Source of the DNA: Brachionus plicatilis
Lineage: Eukaryota; Rotifera; Eurotatoria; Ploima; Brachionidae
Direction: 5' to 3'
Assembly: GCA_010279815.1 (NCBI GenBank)
Contig: QEOQ01000206.1
Span: forward strand, 1,650,376-1,662,126
DNA length: 11,751 nucleotides
Made by a program: the position numbers and the translations under genes. This document shows positions 1 to 11,751 of this stretch, one piece after another. The first letter of the stretch is position 1. Each line of letters opens with the position of its first letter. Under the pieces are notes generated by a model. That model ran no database searches. It was not told the DNA's origin and saw nothing but the letters and a program-made list of their open reading frames with translations.

Positions 1-508
1 GAATTAATAAAGACATTATACATTAAATAAAAATTATTAAATAAATACCTTCGTATTTGAGTTTAAAATTTTCCTTTCTGCAAGCTTCTAGTTTATATTT
101 TGATATCTGATTTTCTAAAAAAAATAATTTCAGTATTTTTAAATGTTAAATTAAATATTCACATTATGAACGAGGAATTAATAAAGACATTGTACATTAA
201 ATAAAAATTATTAAATAAATACCTTCGTATTTGAGTTTTAAATTTTCCTTTCTGCAAGCTTCTAGTTTATAATTTGATATCTGATTTTCTAAAAAAAATA
301 ATTTCAGTATTTTTAAATGTTAAATTAAATATTCACATTATGAACGAGGAATTAATAAAGACATTGTACATTAAATAAAAATTATTAAATAAATACCTTC
401 GTATTTGAGTTTAAAGTTTTCCTTTCTGCAAGCTTCTAGTTTATATTTTGATATCTGATTTTCTAAAAAAAATAACTTCAGTGTTTTTTAATCTCAAATT
501 AAACTTAA
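1..508. repeat. 174-bp tandem repeat, three copies, each with one 66-bp exon
   Basis: Units begin at 1, 175 and 349, each with GAATTAATAAAGACATT. Units 1 and 2 differ at only about three positions in 174. Unit 3 is nearly identical until about 480 and then diverges, retaining a recognisable match to about 508, where it merges into the intron before exon 2 of the membrane-protein gene. Each unit carries a minus-strand exon (49-114, 223-288, 397-462) plus intron sequence on both sides, so the duplication moved a whole exon with its splice sites. The window starts exactly at a unit boundary, so more copies may lie to the left. The near-identity of intron as well as exon sequence suggests recent duplication or gene conversion. 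Confidence 0.95.
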
Positions 509-841
509 AGTCCAAACCTTGATCATTAAGCCTGATAATTTTAAGTTGTAATGCTTCATTTTCTGATTTAAAATGTTGAACATCAATCTCAAGTTTCATA
601 ATTTTTTCATGCAAATCATTATGACTTTGAATATAATCAATAACTCTCCAGAGCGAAAGACAAATGACAATTACTGATAAAATTTTCCAGAAAATGGATA
701 CACCGTAACCTTAAAAACAAATAATTATAAACTATCTTCAAAAAATATTTATTCAAATCTTATTTTTAATTTTTTTAATATAATTGATTACTTACTTTTT
801 GAAAGATCAATTTGATTTTCATGCTTTTCATTTATCTTCAT
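49..841 (-). CDS. Type II membrane protein with repeated-exon coiled stalk, 5' part of a split gene
   Basis: I do not recognise the family. Minus-strand exons are 841-796, 709-518, 462-397, 288-223 and 114-49, with introns 795-710 (86 bp), 517-463 (55 bp), 396-289 and 222-115 (108 bp each). All introns have GT..AG ends; the first donor is GTAAGTAA and the acceptors are T-rich. Every junction is phase 1 and every joined exon stays open, giving 145 residues before the left edge. The start ATG (841-839) follows an in-frame TGA at 865-863. Residues 1-16 are polar. Residues about 18-42 form a hydrophobic helix (core ILSVIVICLSLW), which reads as a signal anchor with a cytoplasmic N-terminus. Residues 43-79 are charged with spaced I/L/V/F, coiled-coil-like. 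Then come three 22-residue repeats, each beginning ENQIS, with central LEACRKEN and ending LKYE. The middle copy differs at two residues. One Cys per repeat could support disulfide-linked oligomers. A C-terminal extracellular head would lie off the window. The exon structure is inferred from sequence without transcript data. Confidence 0.72.
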
Positions 842-866
842 TTTTAAAAAAAAAATGAAAATTCAT
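828..866 (-). other. Short upstream ORF overlapping the membrane-protein start
   Basis: On the minus strand an ATG at 866-864 opens a 12-codon ORF ending in TGA at 830-828. It lies in a different frame and runs across the start codon (841-839) of the membrane-protein gene. If the transcript begins upstream of 866, this ORF could reduce initiation at the main start. It could also be irrelevant if transcription begins inside it, which the sequence cannot show. Confidence 0.3.
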
Positions 867-1180
867 GATAATTTATTTAGTCAACAAAAAAAGAGAAACA
901 AATTGTACTTTTAAGATTGCACTTTATAAGATCTAACGAACTACAAAAAAAAATATAAATTATAATTTTTTGGCATTGATTTATTTTTAAAAAAAAATAT
1001 AAAGTGCCAAAAGGATAAATTTCAGATTTGATCAATTTTTTTACTATCCAAAAATTTATAATACATTTCAAAACTTGATAAATTACCAATAACCTTTACT
1101 TAACAAAATTTTTATTTATTTTCACTAGGCTTGCTTAAAGTCCGAATTTAAGATATTAAAAAATTTTATTAAAAATAAAA

Positions 1181-1186
1181 TTTATT
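1181..1186 (-). promoter_or_regulatory. Candidate polyadenylation signal for thymidylate kinase gene
   Basis: AATAAA on the minus strand lies about 78 nt past the thymidylate kinase stop codon. Further copies occur at 1165-1170 and within 1111-1120. In DNA this AT-rich the hexamer is common by chance, so which copy is used cannot be decided. A site here would end the transcript before the downstream membrane-protein gene (ATG at 841). Confidence 0.3.
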
Positions 1187-1263
1187 TAAATGAAGAAGAC
1201 AAAGTTTAATTATAAAAGTAAAATTAAAATTAGCACCTACAAAAATTACTTCTTGTTATCATT

Positions 1264-1905
1264 TTACCACAGAAAAGAGAATTTGTTGGTCAAAAAATTT
1301 TCATTTTTAATCATTTCAAAAGTTTTTTTAAAAATAATTTGATGTAAATTATCAATTGTGTCTCTAGCATTAAGAACTAAACAATCTTCCAAATTTTCAA
1401 AGTTGAACAATTTTTTAAAATTAGAATAAACTTTTTTCTGAAACTCTTTATTTTCATATCTTTCTTCACCAAAATGTTGTCTTTTCTCCAATTCATCAAT
1501 TTTTGTGTCCATAAAAAATACCAAATCGGGTTTTGGCAAGCCCGTGTCACACTGCTTGCACCATTCAAGCCCAAATCCTTCCTTGGCCGATGTGTACGCG
1601 ACGCCAGAATACGCGTATCTATCAACTATTAAATTGATGCCTGAATTTAATTTTCTCTTCATTTCGGACACAGTCTCCCATCGATTTGCCGAAAACAGCA
1701 AATGAACCGCATGATCTTCGAGTTCTATTTTTTTGCCCAAATAATCATTTATCAGTCCTCCTATTGACGTGTCACGGTTCGGATAACGCCAAATTTCAGA
1801 CTTTAAATTCTTCAAATTTAAGGCATCTGCTAATAATTTAACTTGTGTTGACTTGCCAGAACGATCTAGACCTTCAAAAACTATCAACAGTCCTCTATGA
1901 GCCAT
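1264..1905 (-). CDS. DTYMK: Thymidylate kinase (dTMP kinase), intronless
   Basis: The 213-residue product phosphorylates dTMP to dTDP using ATP, the step joining de novo and salvage dTTP synthesis. It is full length for the eukaryotic family (about 210 residues) and co-linear with human DTYMK. Visible motifs in order: P-loop EGLDRSGKST at residues 11-20, with the Asp-Arg pair typical of eukaryotic type I enzymes; the substrate-side stretch HLLFSANRWE at 68-77; the DRY motif at 95-97 followed by YSGVAYTSAKE; WCK and GLPKPD at 115-127; and the LID-region FGEERYEN at 145-152. The ATG (1905-1903) is fixed by an in-frame TAA at 1911-1909, and the stop is at 1266-1264. No intron interrupts it, unlike the split vertebrate gene. 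It is divergent from the SH2 gene, with starts 294 bp apart. The family is certain; the gene symbol is by homology. Confidence 0.96.
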   Translation of the reverse strand: MAHRGLLIVFEGLDRSGKSTQVKLLADALNLKNLKSEIWRYPNRDTSIGGLINDYLGKKIELEDHAVHLLFSANRWETVSEMKRKLNSGINLIVDRYAYSGVAYTSAKEGFGLEWCKQCDTGLPKPDLVFFMDTKIDELEKRQHFGEERYENKEFQKKVYSNFKKLFNFENLEDCLVLNARDTIDNLHQIIFKKTFEMIKNENFLTNKFSFLW

Positions 1906-2199
1906 CTTTTAAAAGTGTTAATTTCTGAGTATTTATCGCTTTGTTTTTATCATCAAAAAAGCAGCTATTATACAATTTTTTTTTAATTTTTTTTTGCATG
2001 TATCAAGTGATTTTCAATTAAGTGCGTAACCAAATTTGTGAACAACAAATATTACTTGACTAATTTGAATTACCTAATCTAAAATGTTACCCACTTAATT
2101 GTGAAAAAATGTTTTTTTAATTATCAGACTTGAGTTACAAATCAATGTCTATAAATAAAAGATAAAAATAAATTGATAGAATAGTAAATTTGTCAAAAA
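1906..2199. promoter_or_regulatory. Shared spacer between divergent genes, probable bidirectional promoter
   Basis: The start codons of thymidylate kinase (minus) and the SH2 gene (plus) are separated by only 294 bp, so both 5' leaders and promoters must fit here unless one gene has a distant leader exon. The spacer is AT-rich, with T runs near 1978-1995, and holds the inverted repeat at 2015-2101. No convincing TATA box or initiator could be assigned to either gene. Confidence 0.5.
2015..2101. repeat. Imperfect inverted repeat with 16-bp arms
   Basis: The left arm CAATTAAGTGCGTAAC (2015-2030) is the reverse complement of the right arm GTTACCCACTTAATTG (2086-2101) at 15 of 16 positions, with a 55-bp interior. 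Outside the arms there is weaker complementarity (TTTTC on the left, GAAAAA on the right). It could be a remnant of a small MITE-like element, a cruciform-forming site or paired regulatory sites. No flanking target-site duplication could be recognised. Confidence 0.7.
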
Positions 2200-2667
2200 A
2201 TGAAAATATTGAAACAAATCAAATCTAAATTGAGCAAAATGTCTTTTGAAAAATTGGAATCATCAGAGGATCAACGTGAGTGGTACAAAGAAAAGTTTAG
2301 CAGAATTGAAGCTGAAGAATTTTTGATTCATTTTGAGATTGGAGGGTTTGTGGTGCGCCAAAGTGAATCAGTAAAGAATGCCTTTGTATTGTCTGTCAAA
2401 GTACCAGTTTATTTTAGCCAAAATCGAGTATGTCATTACATTATTGTTCAATGCAAAAACCGGATTAAATTTAAAGGCTATGAAGACAAAGATTTTAAAA
2501 ATATTGATGAAATGATAATGTTTTGTTCCAATTTCAGAAGCATTCTTCCTGTTAAACTAGACAGTGAATTTTATGAGTCCAAAATTCGCAGCAAATATTT
2601 TCGATCGAATTCATTAGAATCAGTATCGAGTAATATTTCTGATTTTTGTGATCTTGACGAATTATAA
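2200..2667 (+). CDS. Stand-alone SH2-domain protein, tensin-like
   Basis: The 155-residue protein is essentially one SH2 domain (residues about 28-120), a phosphotyrosine-binding module. It starts WYKEKFSRIEAEEF, with the alpha-A Arg at 35. The beta-B strand FVVRQSES carries the phosphate-binding Arg at 53. The beta-D His is in CHY (His79), and the domain ends LPVKL (116-120). The segment IKFKGYEDKDF and the following helix resemble tensin-family SH2 domains more than Src-type ones; this is my reading from memory of the family. The basic N-terminal stretch (KILKQIKSKLSK) could aid membrane binding. The tail (121-155) is Ser-rich and acidic at the end. No catalytic, PTB or SH3 domain is present. 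The ATG is preceded by in-frame TAA at 2185-2187, and no intron is seen. Small adaptors of this type act by competing for or bridging phosphotyrosine sites; the partner is unknown. Confidence 0.9.
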   Translation: MKILKQIKSKLSKMSFEKLESSEDQREWYKEKFSRIEAEEFLIHFEIGGFVVRQSESVKNAFVLSVKVPVYFSQNRVCHYIIVQCKNRIKFKGYEDKDFKNIDEMIMFCSNFRSILPVKLDSEFYESKIRSKYFRSNSLESVSSNISDFCDLDEL

Positions 2668-2766
2668 AATTTTATTATTTTTAATTTATTTATTTTAACT
2701 GTGAAATGATCCTAATAATTGTTAATACTAGTTAAGTTTATTTTAGTTATTAAAAATTTTTTAAAC

Positions 2767-2772
2767 AATAAA
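2767..2772 (+). promoter_or_regulatory. Candidate polyadenylation signal for SH2 gene
   Basis: AATAAA lies about 100 nt after the SH2 stop codon and is the first canonical hexamer downstream on the plus strand. This spacing suits a short 3' UTR, but the AT-rich background makes chance matches likely. Confidence 0.4.
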
Positions 2773-5806
<3,034 letters not shown>

Positions 5807-6170
5807 GTTTTAGAGGATTGAGGCCAAAAAAAGAGGCTGTGATAGACAAGCATTTTGATGAATGAAAAAACTCGATATATAATATGAGAAGAAGAGAAAA
5901 AAAAAGATTATTTGATTTTTTTATAAAAATAGAAGGCTAGCCAAATCTTTAAATGTATCAAATTAACTCAATATTTTTTGAAATTAACTCTTCAATAAAA
6001 AAAGTACAAACATAAACAATAATTGTCGCAAATTTTGTTGGGTATAATGAACATTTTTTAGATAAAAAAATAATTAGTCAAATTTTACTTATTTTTAATT
6101 TTGTAAAAAAATTTTAAAAAAATTGGCTTAAAAAATTTTTTTTAAATTATGCTAAACTTGTTTTAGTAAT

Positions 6171-6194
6171 AAGAGTGTCAATAAAAACACTCTT
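6171..6194 (+). other. Short hairpin with 8-bp perfect stem
   Basis: AAGAGTGT (6171-6178) pairs with ACACTCTT (6187-6194) around an 8-nt AT-rich loop. It does not match the histone 3' stem-loop, and no gene ends just before it. Function unknown; chance cannot be excluded. Confidence 0.4.
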
Positions 6195-6759
6195 TTAGTA
6201 TCGACTGCTCATTCAATATTACTGAATCTTAAGTTGATCGAATACTTTGCTGTTTTTTTTTTTTCAAAAATTTCTATTTTTAAAACAGATTTCAAAAAAT
6301 TGAGTAAATTTGCAATCATCATTATTTTTTTTACAGTTTGAAAGTTACCTGAAAAAAATTCTTAAATCACTGAAAAATCAAAAATTGAGATGAAGTCATC
6401 ATTTTTGGCCTTTTTTTTTAAATAAAACATTGGAGATAAGTTTGGCACAACAAAATTCAAAGTCTATTCACCAAAGCTAAATTGCAGCTCGAGTAAACAT
6501 CAAATAAATTCTTTGGCCGGGATTAATTAGGACCATTAGGTGAGAAATTCTCAAATTGTTAATCTAAGTCAAAAAGTTTACATTAGTATTCTATTTGGCT
6601 TAGAGCTTGTATACACACAAACCAAAACAATGACTCGTACTAAGTGGCTTGGAAAAAAATCTCAAAAAAAATGAACATTTTCAACCTTATTAACATTGTA
6701 TTAAAAGCCATCATCATAATTCTAATTATAATAATCGACGCGAAGCTAAGCGGCGATGG

Positions 6760-6784
6760 GATTTTTTATGTATACATAAAAATC
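6760..6784. other. Near-perfect 25-bp palindrome
   Basis: GATTTTTTATGTA is followed directly by TACATAAAAATC. The halves are reverse complements except for one extra T in the left half, centred on GTATAC. A palindrome of this length could bind a homodimeric transcription factor or extrude as a cruciform, but in AT-rich DNA such forms also arise by chance. Confidence 0.6.
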
Positions 6785-7017
6785 ATATATTTTCATTAAA
6801 ATATAAATATATTCGTATTTACGAGTATGAACTATGATTTAGGCGATAAGAACACAAGCACTAGCGATTGTAGTTGTCTACGAATATTTAGAAAAACATT
6901 ATAATATGTTTCTATTCTCAACTTTTGCCCATTCGTTCGATATCATTTCTATTAAATAGCCTAATAAAACAGATCAGTGAATATTTTACATATCAAAGTT
7001 TATTCAGGGCTTAAGCT

Positions 7018-7052
7018 CAAACTGTGTGCTAAATGGCGGAACCCACAGTTTG
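7018..7052 (+). other. Hairpin with 9-bp perfect stem in GC-richer island
   Basis: CAAACTGTG (7018-7026) and CACAGTTTG (7044-7052) are perfect reverse complements around a 17-nt loop containing GGCGGAACC. The surrounding 100 bp is among the least AT-rich non-coding DNA in the window. The loop looks vaguely like a T-arm sequence, but the tRNA arms are missing. Confidence 0.5.
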
Positions 7053-7204
7053 CCAAGATCAAATAAAAGGCGAGCAACAAAGTAGGAGTTATTTTTCGGG
7101 AGTTAGATATGGTCAATGTTTAGTTTTTAGATATTCATTTAAAGTAAGTTAAATCGTCAATATTTGGATAATTAAAAATAATTATTTCATTCAAAAATTT
7201 TTTT

Positions 7205-7740
7205 TAATAGATAAGAATTTATTAATTATGTGAGGTAAAATTTAAAAACTATTTGAAAATTTTTGCCTCTAATTTGAATTTTTCATTATTCACATTGACA
7301 AATATGACCTTTTTCCTGAAATAAATAAATTAGATGTTTTATAAAGAGTTTATTTTCGAATTATTTGAAAAAAAAAATTAAGTTAATTTTTAATATTAAT
7401 AGATAAAACATCTCAGCCAATATTTAAATGTTTTTAGCTCAAAACTTTGAAGAAGAAATAGGAATTTTTAAAAACGTTTTTTAAAAATTTAAATTTTTCA
7501 TTTAACACATTGACAAATATGACCTTTTTCTCATGACAAATAAATTAGGTGTTTTGATTTTCATAAAATGAAGAAAAATTTTCTAGTTTGTTGGTATTAT
7601 TAATAGATAAAATATCTTAGGCAATATTTGAAATTTTGAAAAGAAAATTTAAAAAAAACATTTTTAAAATTTGAATTTTTTAATTTAAAATATGGCCTAT
7701 TTTAATTTTTCAATTAATGAGGTTTAAGAGTTAATTTCTT
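7205..7740. repeat. Diverged tandem repeat, three units of about 140-205 bp
   Basis: The landmark TAATAGATAA (or a one-base variant) recurs at 7205, 7397 and 7601. A 25-nt block beginning CACATTGACAAATATGACC is identical at 7291-7315 and 7506-7530, with a decayed version (AAATATGGCCT) near 7688. A second shared stretch, AAATAAATTAG.TGTTTT, follows each of the first two. Units are clearly related but have many substitutions and indels, so this is an old array. No consistent open frame or splice-site set runs through all units, so unlike the 174-bp array I treat it as non-coding. Confidence 0.75.

Positions 7741-11751
<4,011 letters not shown>

Noticed and set aside
1..508. CRISPR-like or satellite interpretation of the left-edge array
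   Set aside because: Units are 174 bp without unique spacers, and the repeated part carries splice-bounded open exons continuous with upstream exons, so an exon duplication explains it better.
877..1089. Minus-strand 70-codon open frame between the membrane-protein and thymidylate kinase genes
   Set aside because: It has no ATG (opens with TTG), is dominated by Ile/Lys/Phe/Tyr as expected for AT-rich noise, and shows no motif.
6630..6674. Tiny ORF starting MTRTKWLGKKSQ, reminiscent of the histone H3 N-terminus
   Set aside because: It is only 14 residues, the similarity is limited to a few basic residues, and no histone fold or 3' stem-loop follows.
7031..7052. Possible tRNA T-arm around GGCGGAACCC
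   Set aside because: No acceptor, D or anticodon arm can be formed around it on either strand.
7269..7560. Possible duplicated exons in the second tandem array (minus strand, AAAAAGGTCATATTTGTC)
   Set aside because: A CAG acceptor-like site is present in only one unit, reading frames diverge, and no shared donor or upstream exon could be found.

Overview
The window is AT-rich nuclear DNA from an invertebrate animal. Three things point to a metazoan: short spliceosomal introns (about 55-108 bp) with GT..AG ends, a misshapen-type (MAP4K4/TNIK/MINK1) kinase, and a tensin-like SH2 domain. The species cannot be read from the sequence. A compact low-GC animal such as a rotifer would fit, but that is a guess. 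Coding exons stand out by base composition: the kinase exons are far richer in G+C than their surroundings.

Left part, positions 1-2770. Three genes lie close together. A minus-strand split gene (exons 841-796, 709-518, 462-397, 288-223, 114-49, continuing off the left edge) encodes an apparent type II membrane protein. Its stalk is built from a 66-bp exon present three times, inside a 174-bp tandem repeat made of intron plus exon. No long ORF reveals this gene, because each exon is short. Upstream of it on the same strand is an intronless thymidylate kinase gene (1264-1905). A plus-strand intronless gene (2200-2667) encodes a 155-residue stand-alone SH2 protein. The kinase and SH2 genes are divergent and share a 294-bp spacer holding an imperfect inverted repeat.

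Middle part, about 2670-9390. This is some 6.7 kb of very AT-rich DNA with no convincing gene. It holds a perfect (TTA)36 microsatellite, a diverged tandem repeat of about 190-215 bp units (7205-7740), several short hairpins or palindromes, and a somewhat more GC-rich island around 6480-7110. One 68-codon minus-strand ORF (4329-4535) is kept as a weak candidate.

Right part, 9394-11751. This is the 5' two-thirds or so of a misshapen/TNIK-family Ste20 (GCK-IV) kinase gene: exon 1 (9394-9963), intron of 92 bp, exon 2 (10056-11660), intron of 68 bp, and the start of exon 3 (11729 onward). The kinase domain is complete and all catalytic residues are present. The linker keeps several family landmarks but lacks the long Glu/Gln/Arg-rich coiled coil of vertebrate relatives. 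The C-terminal citron-homology domain would lie beyond the right edge.

Functionally, thymidylate kinase is a housekeeping nucleotide enzyme. The SH2 protein and the misshapen kinase are both signalling proteins, but nothing here shows that they act together. The most novel item is the membrane-stalk gene with tandemly duplicated phase-1 exons.
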